Shown: piece after piece, positions 28,207 to 37,212 of the stretch | How the letters are laid out: each line of letters starts with the position of its first letter | Position numbering within the stretch: the stretch's first letter is position 1 | Made by a program: the position numbers and the translations under genes | Assembly: GCA_913056235.1 (NCBI GenBank) | Contig: CAJXMW010000003.1 | Span: 124,001-188,000, forward strand | Source of the DNA: an uncultured Fodinibius sp. | Lineage (GTDB): Bacteria > Bacteroidota > Rhodothermia > Balneolales > Balneolaceae | Length of the DNA: 64,000 nucleotides | Reading direction: 5' to 3' | Notes under the pieces: model-generated | Told to the model about the DNA's origin: nothing | The model's input: only the letters and a program-made list of their open reading frames with translations | The model's database searches: none

Positions 28207-28242
28207 TAAAAAGAAAATGCACCGCAGCAGAGCTACGGTGCA
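28207..28242 (-). terminator. Intrinsic terminator after the ornithine-racemase-like gene
   Basis: On the minus strand TGCACCG (28236-28242) pairs with CGGTGCA (28218-28224) around an 11-base loop, followed by the T-rich ATTTTCTTTTT (28217-28207). It begins about 20 bases past the stop at 28262. A relative of this hairpin, split by about 70 bases, occurs at 45388-45483. Confidence 0.8.
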
Positions 28243-28261
28243 AGATTAAAAATTGGAATAA

Positions 28262-29332
28262 TTACTCTACTATTTTATCGATGTAATCGGAGTTCATAAT
28301 CCCGAGAGCTCCCATGTATTTCATGCGGAAGCGGATAAAATCACCGACTTCATAGCCCGCTTTGTTATCCCCAACGTCGAGGATAAGCATATCAGAGCTG
28401 GCATCGGCTATTTCGACATCGTCTTCCACGTCAATAAGATGGTCGGGATTAATATCGAGATACCCAATATCCAGGATGGCGCGGTACGATGTTTTGCCAT
28501 AATCATCTTCATCAATTTCAGCTACTTCTCCCTGCGGATTCATGCCCAGATCGCCGCTGGGTACCTTGGGCTTTTCTGAGATCTCGATAATCTGGGTGTA
28601 CAGCTCCAGCACATCGTTATGCATGCCTTCTATAGTGCCATCAGTAAACAGGTTTTTACCAAAGAACAGCGCTTCTCCCACGCGAAAGTGATTCACACCC
28701 TCCGGCAACTGATTACGGAGCAAGAGTGGTATTGCCACCGTCGTACCGCCGGAAACAAGGGGAATCTTTTCATTGAATCGCAACTCAATAATCTGTTTAT
28801 ACAGCGATAACTGAATAAGCTTATCCTCATCCGGCATTACACCGTGCATGCAATTAAGATTGGCCCCAATGCCAATCACCTCAATATTCGGAAGTTTGAA
28901 GACATTCTCATAAAAATCGATCAGGTTTTCGCGGATCACGCCTTCCCGCAAATCCCCGAGCTCAATCATAATGATCACTTTGTGCACCTTATCTTGTCGC
29001 TGGGCTTCCTCGGAAAGTGCGTGCAGCGTAGCCATCTCAGTGTTAAGGCTAACATCGGCATACTTCACCACAGAATCGATAATATCCTTGGGCGGCGGCT
29101 TGATGTAGGTTGTGAGCGTCTCAGGATCGATCTCCTTGATCTTCTTGAGATTGCTCACGCGCGAATCCAGCATCTCACCAATGCCAAGATCAGCTACTTC
29201 TTTCAGGTATTCTTCATGCCCGCAAAGCAGCTTGGTTGTGATGCCCCACTTGATATCATTCTCTTTGAACAGGCTGTCAAGGTAGTTGTAATTATCACGA
29301 AGTTTGTCGCGATACAGTTTTAAATAGGCCAT
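28262..29332 (-). CDS. Alanine/ornithine racemase-family PLP enzyme (Orr-like)
   Basis: 356 residues. The fold-type III PLP barrel is recognisable, but it belongs to the ornithine racemase/YhfX branch rather than to Alr: the PLP lysine is Lys34 in GITTKLLCGHEE, then LGIGEMLDSRVSNLKKI, which follows the VTKxxCG and GDSRxxNLKK pattern of ornithine racemases. Further signs are VIMIELGDLREG and LVSGGTTVAIPLL. Ornithine is the suggested substrate, also because an ornithine aminotransferase gene lies at 31748. It is the last gene of the symporter-GNAT-racemase operon (three bases from the GNAT stop) and ends at a terminator. Confidence 0.78.
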   Translation of the reverse strand: MAYLKLYRDKLRDNYNYLDSLFKENDIKWGITTKLLCGHEEYLKEVADLGIGEMLDSRVSNLKKIKEIDPETLTTYIKPPPKDIIDSVVKYADVSLNTEMATLHALSEEAQRQDKVHKVIIMIELGDLREGVIRENLIDFYENVFKLPNIEVIGIGANLNCMHGVMPDEDKLIQLSLYKQIIELRFNEKIPLVSGGTTVAIPLLLRNQLPEGVNHFRVGEALFFGKNLFTDGTIEGMHNDVLELYTQIIEISEKPKVPSGDLGMNPQGEVAEIDEDDYGKTSYRAILDIGYLDINPDHLIDVEDDVEIADASSDMLILDVGDNKAGYEVGDFIRFRMKYMGALGIMNSDYIDKIVE

Positions 29333-29335
29333 TCC

Positions 29336-29779
29336 CTATTTCTTAAGTCGCATTTCAAGATACTTGTTCGTAAACCCGTATTTCTCGTACAGGTATTTCG
29401 CGGGATTATCGGGTTCAACATGTAAGGCAATATCGCCTTCAGTTGCTTCGATAATATGCTCCATCAACTTTTTGCCGAGCCCTTGCCCGCGGTAATCACC
29501 ATGAACAGCAATATATACCAAGATATGCTCGGGAATAAAGCCGCTCATGTTCGTATCGTTAATAATCACGGCGCCGACAATTTGTTCCTCTTCATGGGCA
29601 ACTAAAATAAAACCATCCTGTCCTTCATCATCGCCATAGGCAAAACCAATGCTTGACAAGATATGCTTTTTTTCATCGCCGTACTCATCGAGGTGATCGT
29701 AAAGAAACTCGGCGATATCCTGCCGACTAAAAGGTGTCGGATTCTCGATATCGGAATGTATTATATCAAATTCAATCAT
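29336..29779 (-). CDS. GNAT-family N-acetyltransferase
   Basis: 147 residues, one GNAT domain. The acetyl-CoA pyrophosphate loop VHGDYRGQGLGKKLM (motif A) lies near residue 95, and the C-terminal NPAKYLYEKYGFTNKYLEMRL is the usual closing tract. Strand LVYIAV before the loop is typical. The acceptor cannot be told from sequence. Its position between a symporter and an ornithine-racemase-like gene, with gaps of three bases on each side, suggests that an amino acid or small amine is acetylated. Confidence 0.85.
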   Translation of the reverse strand: MIEFDIIHSDIENPTPFSRQDIAEFLYDHLDEYGDEKKHILSSIGFAYGDDEGQDGFILVAHEEEQIVGAVIINDTNMSGFIPEHILVYIAVHGDYRGQGLGKKLMEHIIEATEGDIALHVEPDNPAKYLYEKYGFTNKYLEMRLKK

Positions 29780-29782
29780 TTA

Positions 29783-31273
29783 TTAACTACTAATAGTATT
29801 CACATTTTCCATTTCCTGTACTTTAGCGCCAGTTGGCCCGTCGTTATCAGGAAAAGTTAATGAAAGTCCAATAAACACAATAGCAGAAACCGTAATTCCA
29901 AAGACATTAGCATCCAGACCGGCGGGTAACTTGTCGAGGAAAACCTCTAGACAAACTGTTGTTGTTCCACCTAAAATCATGGCACCAATGGCTCCAATAC
30001 TGCTACTTTTACGCCAGTAGAATGCACCCAAGATGGGCACAAACAGACCTGAAACCATAAAGGCATAAGAATACAGCATCAGAGTTAACACATTAGTCAT
30101 TGTAGTAGCCACCAACAGTGCAATGATACCGATGACCAGTGTGGTGACCTGCGAAAATTTCAGAAACTGATCGCTATCGTGATCAACATCTTTAAAATAC
30201 CCAATAATATCGGAAACTACATTACCGGATGCTGCCATCAAGCAACTATCGGCAGTGGACAGAATTGCCGAAAAATACGCACTCATCATAATACCCATCA
30301 GTCCCACGGGTAAAACCGTTCGAAGCAGCATCGGCAGTCCCTTTTCGCTGTCAAAGTTGGCAACAGTTTCAGGTACGCCGAGGTAATCGAACATCCCCTG
30401 CATAAAGGCTACTTTAGCAAACAAGCCCAACAATATGCCCATGAAGGCCATAACCGGCCACTCAAAAAGTCCGGCCAAAAACCAGGCCTTTTTTGCTGTT
30501 TCTTCATCATTGCAGGCGTAGATACGCTGGTAGAGCGTCATTCCCACAAACCATATGGGCAGTACGGTAACAGTCCAATACACTACGTCTTGCCACGTCA
30601 TATTGGTCATGGTGAGCATTGCCGGATCCACCGCCTTGGAGATGGCTTCCCATCCGCCAATAGCAGTATACGAAACGGGGATACCGATAAATACCAATCC
30701 GATCATCAAAATAGCCCATTGCACAGTATCAGTATAGATAACGGCTTTGAGCCCGCCCATTACGGTATAAAGAACGGCCACACCTCCCATGATAATAAGG
30801 GCGGTGGTGAGGTCCAGATTGGCAAAAGTGCCGGTAGCCAGTTTAGCACCAGCCAAAATTTGTGAGCTGGTAAATCCCGCGTAACCAATAGCCGAAATAA
30901 TACCGGCAACGAGGGCTACATGCGGATTAAAATAATACTTAAAAACTTCTGGGAAGGTAAACGCCGTATCAAAAACCTTGTTACCTTTAACTTTGGGGAT
31001 CAGCAAAACAGCTGAAATCCATGCCCCCAGCAGGCCGGTAAATAACATCCACGAGCCGGATAGCCCCATTACAAAACCAAGACCACCAAGCCCGATGGAA
31101 AATCCGCCGCCAACATCTGTTGCTACTACCGATAGCCCCACATGCAGGCTGCTCATTTCTCTACCGCCAACATAATAGTCATCAGCGCCTTCATTCTTGT
31201 TTAGAAAGAATACTCCAAAACCCAACAATCCTACCATGTATAGACCAAAAATCGTCAGGTCAATCCAATGCAT
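29783..31273 (-). CDS. Sodium:solute symporter family transporter (SSS)
   Basis: 496 residues with about 13 membrane helices. The SSS family is recognised by the opening helix followed by YYVGGREMSSLHVGLSVVATDVGGG, the GLGFVMGLSGSWM stretch and the AYFSAILSTADSCLMAASGNVVSDI motif with the sodium-site serines. Such carriers import proline, pantothenate, sugars or other small solutes with sodium. It is the first gene of a tightly packed operon with a GNAT and an ornithine-racemase-like enzyme, so an amino-acid substrate is inferred. A terminator for bactofilin precedes it, so its promoter should lie within about 30 bases. Confidence 0.9.
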   Translation of the reverse strand: MHWIDLTIFGLYMVGLLGFGVFFLNKNEGADDYYVGGREMSSLHVGLSVVATDVGGGFSIGLGGLGFVMGLSGSWMLFTGLLGAWISAVLLIPKVKGNKVFDTAFTFPEVFKYYFNPHVALVAGIISAIGYAGFTSSQILAGAKLATGTFANLDLTTALIIMGGVAVLYTVMGGLKAVIYTDTVQWAILMIGLVFIGIPVSYTAIGGWEAISKAVDPAMLTMTNMTWQDVVYWTVTVLPIWFVGMTLYQRIYACNDEETAKKAWFLAGLFEWPVMAFMGILLGLFAKVAFMQGMFDYLGVPETVANFDSEKGLPMLLRTVLPVGLMGIMMSAYFSAILSTADSCLMAASGNVVSDIIGYFKDVDHDSDQFLKFSQVTTLVIGIIALLVATTMTNVLTLMLYSYAFMVSGLFVPILGAFYWRKSSSIGAIGAMILGGTTTVCLEVFLDKLPAGLDANVFGITVSAIVFIGLSLTFPDNDGPTGAKVQEMENVNTISS

Positions 31274-31304
31274 ACGTTACAATCTAAATTGGACTTATTT
31301 CTAA

Positions 31305-31340
31305 TAAAAAAACCCTTGAGTAAAGTACTCAAGGGTTAGT
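31305..31340 (-). terminator. Strong intrinsic terminator after bactofilin (possibly bidirectional)
   Basis: AACCCTTGAGTA (31311-31322) pairs with TACTCAAGGGTT (31326-31337) around three bases. On the minus strand a T-run follows the stem directly (plus strand AAAAAAA at 31306-31312), and the plus strand shows AGTTTTT after it. It ends the bactofilin transcript and separates it from the symporter operon. Confidence 0.9.
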
Positions 31341-31396
31341 TTTTAATGCACTAAATATATACCTAAATGTTTGAAAATACCAAATTTCTACTCGGC

Positions 31397-31621
31397 CTAA
31401 CTTTCTCCATTCTGCAGGGTTATCTGGCCATTGAAAACAGCCCCCTCTTCGACCATCAGTTTTTTGGCATTTATAGTGGCCTCGATTCGAGCTGATTGCT
31501 TGAGTAACACCTTTCCCGCCGCCACTATTTCTCCATTGAATGCTCCTGCTACAATTACGTTTTCCGTTGTAAGCTCACCCTCAACCGTCGTCTCTTTATC
31601 AAAATATGTATCGTTTGCCAT
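31397..31621 (-). CDS. Short bactofilin-family protein
   Basis: 74 residues, much shorter than usual bactofilins (about 110-200). The repeat rhythm of a right-handed beta helix is clear: VEGELTTENVIVAGAFNGEI, then VLLKQSARIEATINAKKLMVEEGAVFNGQI. Bactofilins polymerise into filaments without nucleotide and support cell shape or membrane-associated structures. The protein is little more than a few windings of the core, with hardly any tail. The gene has its own strong terminator. It is divergent from the ornithine aminotransferase gene. Confidence 0.78.
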   Translation of the reverse strand: MANDTYFDKETTVEGELTTENVIVAGAFNGEIVAAGKVLLKQSARIEATINAKKLMVEEGAVFNGQITLQNGES

Positions 31622-31747
31622 AATGTACCCTGCAGATAAGATGTACTAATAATTATGCTTACTGAAACCCAATGATAAATACCGGTTTTACTTCACTTAT
31701 TAAGATCATATCTTCCCAGCAAATATCAAATTGGAAAATCCTTATAT

Positions 31748-32983
31748 ATGATAACCACGCAAGAAGCGATCGACCTCGAAGACAAGTTTGGTGCTCATAA
31801 TTATCATCCCCTGCCAGTGGTATTGGCCAAAGGTGAAGGGGTAAACGTCTGGGATCCTGAGGGCAACAAATACTACGATTTCCTGTCGGCCTACTCGGCA
31901 GTTAACCAGGGGCACTGCCACCCGCGAATTGTAAACAAGCTAAAACAGCAGGCTGAGAAGCTTACATTGGTTTCGCGGGCTTTTTACAGTGATCAGCTCG
32001 GCGCCTACGAAGAATATATGAACGATCTCTTTGGATATGATAAGCTACTGCCAATGAATACCGGCGCCGAAGGCGTGGAAACAGCCATCAAACTCTGCCG
32101 CAAATGGTCGTACGAGAAAAAGAATCTTACGCCCAAAAAAGCTACTATCATTGTAGCCAAGGGTAATTTTCACGGACGCACAACCAGTATTATATCATTC
32201 TCCAACGACCCTGTAGCCCGAGAGAACTTTGGCCCCTACACTCCGGGCTTTGTGTCAATTCCTTATGACGATCTCGATGCCCTGGAACAGGCGCTGCAAG
32301 AAAAAGATGTGGCCGGATTTTTGGTCGAGCCCATCCAGGGAGAGGCCGGTGTTGTCGTTCCCAGCGAAGGATACCTGAAAAAAGCGGCTGAACTATGTCA
32401 AAAGCACAACGTCCTTTTTATTGCGGATGAAATTCAGACCGGCATTGCCCGCACCGGAGAAATGCTGTGTGTGGATCACGAAGATGTTCGTCCCGATATT
32501 GTAATTCTCGGTAAAGCGCTCTCCGGCGGCGCCTACCCGGTATCTGCGGTGATGGCCGACGACAATATTATGGATTCCATGCGTCCCGGCGTTCACGGCT
32601 CCACCTACGGCGGTAATCCACTAGCTTGTGCCGTGGCCATGGAAGCACTAAAAGTTGTAGAAGATGAAGGATTAGCTGAAAATGCGGACAAATTAGGTCA
32701 ACTGTTTCGCGATGAGATGAACAATCTCGTCGAGGAGTCGAACCTGGTGAATCTCGTACGAGGCAAAGGCCTACTGAATGCTATTGTAATCAATGATTCG
32801 GAGGAGAGCGACACGGCTTGGAACATCTGCCTGAAGCTGAAAGAAAACGGACTACTGGCTAAACCCACCCACGGTAATATCATCCGCTTTGCACCACCGC
32901 TGGTGATGACTGAAGAGCAGCTACAGGATTGCATCTCTATTATTAAGGACACGATCCATTCGTACGAGAAGGCAAATGCGTAA
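31748..32983 (+). CDS. rocD: Ornithine--oxo-acid aminotransferase
   Basis: 411 residues, class III PLP aminotransferase. It converts L-ornithine and 2-oxoglutarate into glutamate-5-semialdehyde and glutamate. Asp227 in [13 protein letters not shown] and the PLP lysine Lys256 in [16 protein letters not shown] are present, with the [15 protein letters not shown] and HGSTYGGNP motifs that are characteristic of RocD. The end is complete. Together with the ornithine-racemase-like gene at 28262 it could drain D- and L-ornithine into glutamate. A hairpin at 32993-33030 follows the stop. Confidence 0.93.
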   Translation: MITTQEAIDLEDKFGAHNYHPLPVVLAKGEGVNVWDPEGNKYYDFLSAYSAVNQGHCHPRIVNKLKQQAEKLTLVSRAFYSDQLGAYEEYMNDLFGYDKLLPMNTGAEGVETAIKLCRKWSYEKKNLTPKKATIIVAKGNFHGRTTSIISFSNDPVARENFGPYTPGFVSIPYDDLDALEQALQEKDVAGFLVEPIQGEAGVVVPSEGYLKKAAELCQKHNVLFIADEIQTGIARTGEMLCVDHEDVRPDIVILGKALSGGAYPVSAVMADDNIMDSMRPGVHGSTYGGNPLACAVAMEALKVVEDEGLAENADKLGQLFRDEMNNLVEESNLVNLVRGKGLLNAIVINDSEESDTAWNICLKLKENGLLAKPTHGNIIRFAPPLVMTEEQLQDCISIIKDTIHSYEKANA

Positions 32984-32992
32984 ATAATGGTT

Positions 32993-33030
32993 GAAACCCG
33001 GAATGTTTTAAAAATAACTTTGCGGGTTTC
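32993..33030 (+). terminator. Probable terminator after rocD
   Basis: GAAACCCG (32993-33000) pairs with CGGGTTTC (33023-33030) around a 22-base A/T-rich loop, and TCTTTTCCT follows on the plus strand. The long loop weakens the call. It sits between convergent genes and could serve both. Confidence 0.5.
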
Positions 33031-33040
33031 TCTTTTCCTA

Positions 33041-34207
33041 TTAAAATCGCGCACTGAGCTGCACGGCAAACACATCATCTTGCAACTCGGTACCGTCATT
33101 CCGGGAAAGCAGGTAAGAGGTTTTCAACAAAAGGTTCCGGTTGATTTGATAACCCACCACAAATTCGATGCGGTCTTTATCGGGTGATGGCTTGCCGGTA
33201 ATATTTTGCGAATCCAACCTGATCTCTTTTGGGATGTAGTGCTCGTACCGAACAGCCCCATAGCCGCCAACCAAGAATGGAAATCGCACCTTGAACTTGG
33301 CCAGGTAGTGCTCCACATCGTTGGCAATTTGTTCTTCAATGAGTTGTCCCGTTTCGTTTATCCAGGGAGAATCCCAGCGGTTAAAAGTGTACTGCAACGT
33401 CAACTGATAATAATGATAGGAGAACTCGGTATACGCCGAGACAATATTTTGCAGGTAGTCAGCTCGTTTGTCATCCGAAAGCACATTATTGATTGGATCA
33501 TCCAACAGATAAGGACCCCTTCCGAACGAAAGACCAATTTTATTCCAGATGACGGGCCGCAGTTCCAGACGACCAATAAAGGCCGGACGATTTTGTTCGC
33601 CAATGTCGGTATAGCTCGATACCCCGGTCAACGTGGCGGCCAGCTCGTACTGCAGCACTTCGTTTGAGGTTGTCCCGCTGACTTTTAGGCCCTGAGAATA
33701 GAGCCGCCGATATACCAGTGATTGGCCAGGCGTACCCTCATAGGATGAATTCCCAAAAAAGTAGCCGCGCTTCTGGTTCACAGGCATGTTCCAAACATGC
33801 GACAGCGGCAGATGTACAAACGGGTTTTTTGAGGAAAGCAACAGCTCATCATATCTACCAAAAGGCGTAGTAAAACGGCCGGCCGTGATTTTGAGGCTCT
33901 CATTGGGCATCCAGTTGATATTAAGTGAAGAAACCAGCACATCGCTACGGCTGCCTCTGTAATAGTCCGATTGCAGCGCGCCGGAGACGAACCACTCATC
34001 CGAAATGGGTGCATTAATAAAAAGCCGCAGCGAGGACGCGTACACCAACCACTTGTCGTTGGGCGTCTGGTTAACCGTGGGATCGGAATCGGCCCCGCCC
34101 TTCCGCAGCTCAAATGCTGCTTCTCCTCCAATATTTAACTGTCCCCTTGCGGGCATAGACCATAACATCCCGAGGCAAATACCTATGACAAAAACCGCGT
34201 ATCTCAT
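33041..34207 (-). CDS. Outer-membrane beta-barrel protein (porin-like)
   Basis: 388 residues. Sec signal peptide (1-23, ending ARGQ). The rest is a run of alternating strands such as WFVSGALQSDYYRGSRSD and LKITAGRFTTPFGRYDE, closing with the aromatic terminus VQLSARF expected of barrel proteins. RFTTPFGR resembles the small-filament motif in short phosphate-selective-porin-like barrels. No substrate can be named. It is the last gene of a three-gene operon with a sensor histidine kinase (ten bases upstream) and a cupredoxin, so it may serve copper or an electron-transfer process. Confidence 0.7.
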   Translation of the reverse strand: MRYAVFVIGICLGMLWSMPARGQLNIGGEAAFELRKGGADSDPTVNQTPNDKWLVYASSLRLFINAPISDEWFVSGALQSDYYRGSRSDVLVSSLNINWMPNESLKITAGRFTTPFGRYDELLLSSKNPFVHLPLSHVWNMPVNQKRGYFFGNSSYEGTPGQSLVYRRLYSQGLKVSGTTSNEVLQYELAATLTGVSSYTDIGEQNRPAFIGRLELRPVIWNKIGLSFGRGPYLLDDPINNVLSDDKRADYLQNIVSAYTEFSYHYYQLTLQYTFNRWDSPWINETGQLIEEQIANDVEHYLAKFKVRFPFLVGGYGAVRYEHYIPKEIRLDSQNITGKPSPDKDRIEFVVGYQINRNLLLKTSYLLSRNDGTELQDDVFAVQLSARF

Positions 34208-34217
34208 AAGATTTTGA

Positions 34218-36005
34218 TTAATTTAGTCTCAGTGAACTACTGGATCCTTTCTTATCCTCCTTATCGAAGATCACCGATATAGTCGTTCGTTCTTCTGTAT
34301 CAACAGTGACTTCAGCCTTGAGCTGCTGGGCTAAAATATTCACCAGCGTAAATCCAAGCGTTTCGCTACTTTCAAGCGAAAAGTCATCGGGCAAACCAAC
34401 GCCCTCATCTTCTACCTGTAGAGTAATTTTCTCCTCCTTCTCCTCGATAGAAACAGCAACAACACCCTCACCTCCATCGGGATAGGCATGTTTAAAGGCA
34501 TTGGTAACAAGTTCATTGATAATTAATCCACAGGGTACCGCCTGATTGACATTTAAATTTATATCAGCAGTATTGAGTTTTAGATCAATATTCTTCGAAT
34601 CCGTCTCATAAATTTCCTGGATAGAAGAAACCATCTCAGCAACAAAGTCGCTGAATGAAAGCTGGTTAAAATTCTTCGCTTCGTAGAGCATCTCGTGAAC
34701 CGTAGCCATCGAGTGTATACGAAGCTGGCTGTTCTTCAAAATTCGCTCGGTTTGCTTGTCTTCTGTCTTTTGGCTCTCGAGCTGCAACAACCCGGAGATA
34801 ACGGCTAAATTATTCTTAACACGATGATGTATCTCGGCCAACAGCGTCTCTTTTTCGCGCAGGTTCTCTTTAATATTGGCGACCAGCTTATTAAAAGTAC
34901 TCGTAAGCTGACCAAATTCATCGCGACTCTCAACTGTAACCGGATGATCATAGTCATCGTTTTCTATTCTCTTGATTCCTTCCAACAGACGGTTAATAGG
35001 TCGCGTGAGGTTTCTGGTGAGCGTAATCCCCAACACAATTGCCAATAAGATGCCGCCGAGGCCAATCAGATAGATCACCCGCTGTAGCTGATGCAGGGGC
35101 TCAAGAGCTTTGGTCAGTGATTTTGCCACCGCGTAATAGCCATTTATCTGGGTGGTTTGTGATTTCTGCTCAACCATCGGCAACAGGTACATCAGCCACT
35201 GCTGATCCTTCATATTCAACTCTACCGTAGTGCCGCCCTGCCGGTCAATCACATCAAAACGGGCATTCTGTATCCTCGAATGCAAAGCATTGCGATCCCG
35301 ATCGGAGAGCGAATCAATAGACGTAGTCAACAACTCGTTATCCACAAAGTAAGATACGTCGTATTCAATAACCTCTGCCAGCAGCTCTGCCTCACGATTC
35401 CGGATGGGATAGCCCAGCGATAGTGCCGCAATCACCTGATCCTGCAGAAAAACCGGTATGGTAACGACATTAAAATAACTGTTGCCCCGCTTCCAGATAT
35501 GGGATTGCTGTGGGAAACGACCATTGAGTGCATCCTCCACTCCGGGGCGGCTGATCATTGAACTGTCGGGCAGATTCATCTTGGCAAGTTGTCCCAAGGG
35601 GACGCCCTGCTGATCAAAAACCATTACCAGGCCCACCGAATCCAGGCTTGTGGCCAGCGGCTGTGTCGAAAGTGTATCAGAAATAAGAGGGGAAAAGTGA
35701 AGTAGTTCGGCCAACTCTTGACGAATTTGCTGGTTGACGGTGTTTTCATCACCAGTGGATATTGCCGCCTTCATGTAGGGCATGTCAGCAACCAACGTAG
35801 CAGTTTGGCGAAGCTGCCGAAATCGCACATCCTGTATCTGCTCAAAAATTTTGCCTGCCTCCTGGAAATTAGCATTTATATCCTCGCGGATGCGATCATC
35901 TAGAATGCGACTAACAGCAAAAAGTACCACGAGCAAGACCACAAGCGCCAGACCGACAAAACCGGTCAACAGCTTCCAACGAATGGGAAATTTTGGTGAT
36001 TCCAT
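34218..36005 (-). CDS. Membrane sensor histidine kinase (HisKA_2 type) with periplasmic sensor and HAMP
   Basis: 595 residues. First membrane helix about 11-30; a periplasmic sensor domain of about 270 residues follows (RFPQQSHIWKRGNSYFNVVT, ALSLGYPI); second helix about 305-325; then a HAMP segment (NLTRPINRLLEGIKRI). The phosphoacceptor box is EIHHRVKNNLAVISGLLQLE (His393 or His394), which is the HisKA_2 form. The ATPase has the N box NELVTNAFKHAYP and G box DEGVGLPDDF. No response regulator gene is adjacent. It starts two bases after the cupredoxin gene and precedes the barrel gene by ten bases. Confidence 0.88.
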   Translation of the reverse strand: MESPKFPIRWKLLTGFVGLALVVLLVVLFAVSRILDDRIREDINANFQEAGKIFEQIQDVRFRQLRQTATLVADMPYMKAAISTGDENTVNQQIRQELAELLHFSPLISDTLSTQPLATSLDSVGLVMVFDQQGVPLGQLAKMNLPDSSMISRPGVEDALNGRFPQQSHIWKRGNSYFNVVTIPVFLQDQVIAALSLGYPIRNREAELLAEVIEYDVSYFVDNELLTTSIDSLSDRDRNALHSRIQNARFDVIDRQGGTTVELNMKDQQWLMYLLPMVEQKSQTTQINGYYAVAKSLTKALEPLHQLQRVIYLIGLGGILLAIVLGITLTRNLTRPINRLLEGIKRIENDDYDHPVTVESRDEFGQLTSTFNKLVANIKENLREKETLLAEIHHRVKNNLAVISGLLQLESQKTEDKQTERILKNSQLRIHSMATVHEMLYEAKNFNQLSFSDFVAEMVSSIQEIYETDSKNIDLKLNTADINLNVNQAVPCGLIINELVTNAFKHAYPDGGEGVVAVSIEEKEEKITLQVEDEGVGLPDDFSLESSETLGFTLVNILAQQLKAEVTVDTEERTTISVIFDKEDKKGSSSSLRLN

Positions 36006-36007
36006 AT

Positions 36008-36742
36008 TTATGAACCCAATCTAATTGTCTCAAGCGTTACTTTATCAGTGCTAGTCATAGGGATATCTACCTGTTTAGATCTATCGCCCAGCGCATACAA
36101 ATGAAGTACATAATCGAATCCTTTAGGCACATCAGTAAACTGAAATCCACCATCTCCCGATATCTTTTTAATTGCAAACGTATGAGCAGGCACAACCAAA
36201 ATAACAGCGTGCATGTTGGAATGAATATCACAAAACACATCCACCTTACCCGTTTGGTCGAAGACAACATCCCGGTTATCGCCCGGAGCACGCCGTCCCA
36301 CATCAAAACGCTTGGTTTTTGAGAGGCTAAATACATTGTGGTAAACCGGATCTGAATTATGAATCTGCACTGTTCCTCCAACACGAACAGCCATCAGCCG
36401 TGGGTTGAATTGTTTATCAACCTGGTCCAAAGTCGGAACCTCATCACGTGTTTGAACAAATGACGTATTCTGGCTCTTGGCTTCGAGCCAGATCACAATA
36501 TCGTTCATCGCGGAGCCTCCATTACCAAAGCTGTTTCCTTGTGGCCTGTTGGAATAGCTGCCTACCCCCGTTTGCACTGCCGGCTGCTGAGATTGCTGTA
36601 GCACCACTCGTCCTTCGATTGTCATAGTTGAATCTTGTGCCTGCAACGTTCTTGCACCAAACAATAAGATCCCCAGCACCATTACGGGATAAGCCAGAGC
36701 TATAGAGATCAACCTTTCAAAAAATGTTGCCTTACTAAGCAT
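36008..36742 (-). CDS. Exported cupredoxin-domain protein (methylamine-utilization-like)
   Basis: 244 residues with an N-terminal membrane/signal segment (about 12-35). The domain at about residues 75-240 has a type I copper site: His135 in DPVYHNVFS, then Cys171, His174 and Met177 in VFCDIHSNMH. This gives C-x2-H-x2-M, the short ligand loop of plastocyanin/azurin-type proteins. Proteins of this kind are often labelled methylamine utilization protein. It probably binds copper or moves electrons in the periplasm. It leads the operon with a sensor kinase and a barrel protein, and copper or redox sensing is inferred from this order. Confidence 0.82.
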   Translation of the reverse strand: MLSKATFFERLISIALAYPVMVLGILLFGARTLQAQDSTMTIEGRVVLQQSQQPAVQTGVGSYSNRPQGNSFGNGGSAMNDIVIWLEAKSQNTSFVQTRDEVPTLDQVDKQFNPRLMAVRVGGTVQIHNSDPVYHNVFSLSKTKRFDVGRRAPGDNRDVVFDQTGKVDVFCDIHSNMHAVILVVPAHTFAIKKISGDGGFQFTDVPKGFDYVLHLYALGDRSKQVDIPMTSTDKVTLETIRLGS

Positions 36743-37212
36743 GGATAATGGTTAGAGTATATGCCAGTAGAAAATTTTTAGTTACCCGTCAACAGAATCA
36801 AAGAGCCTATTATATTAAAAAGAATGTAGAAACCACATTTATATCTCTCATTTAACCTTGGAACTGCAGAAAGGCAGCAGTAATTACCATCTATTCTTAG
36901 CCGATCGCCTATGCCATCTTATGCCGCACATCAATAATGCCATACTCAGGTGTTGCTCCATTCTTCAGTGCAATAAGGGAACCAGTGCCATTGGCGCAGG
37001 CCAGCATCTATTTGCCCGGCTTATTTTTGGGATTGCTCATCGTGACACTGATCGAAAATGCTAATTTTTAATCAAATAAATTTACTATCTCGCATTGCCA
37101 AATGAGCTCTGGAGCTCAGCATCTTTGGACAACAGTTCCTGCCCACAAACTGGCCTGAAGTAACGGATGGACTGTTTTTTACACACAAAATATCACAATA
37201 TCAATTAAACGG
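36743..37212. other. 470-base intergenic region with no convincing gene
   Basis: Lies between the cupredoxin start (36742, minus) and the GH43 stop (37213, minus). The only open frame of note is 36858-37064 on the plus strand (68 codons, non-ATG start), with an unusual composition and no recognised family. It could be a decayed gene remnant. The left end should hold the promoter of the cupredoxin operon; I did not find an exact TAnnTTTG match. Confidence 0.5.

Noticed and set aside
28190-28243. Longer M23 peptidase start at 28243
   Set aside because: The extra residues lie on the terminator hairpin of the upstream gene, and the next in-frame ATG at 28189 gives a sensible protein.
36858-37064. 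68-codon gene on the plus strand
   Set aside because: Non-ATG start, odd composition, no ribosome site, no family likeness; treated as unassigned.
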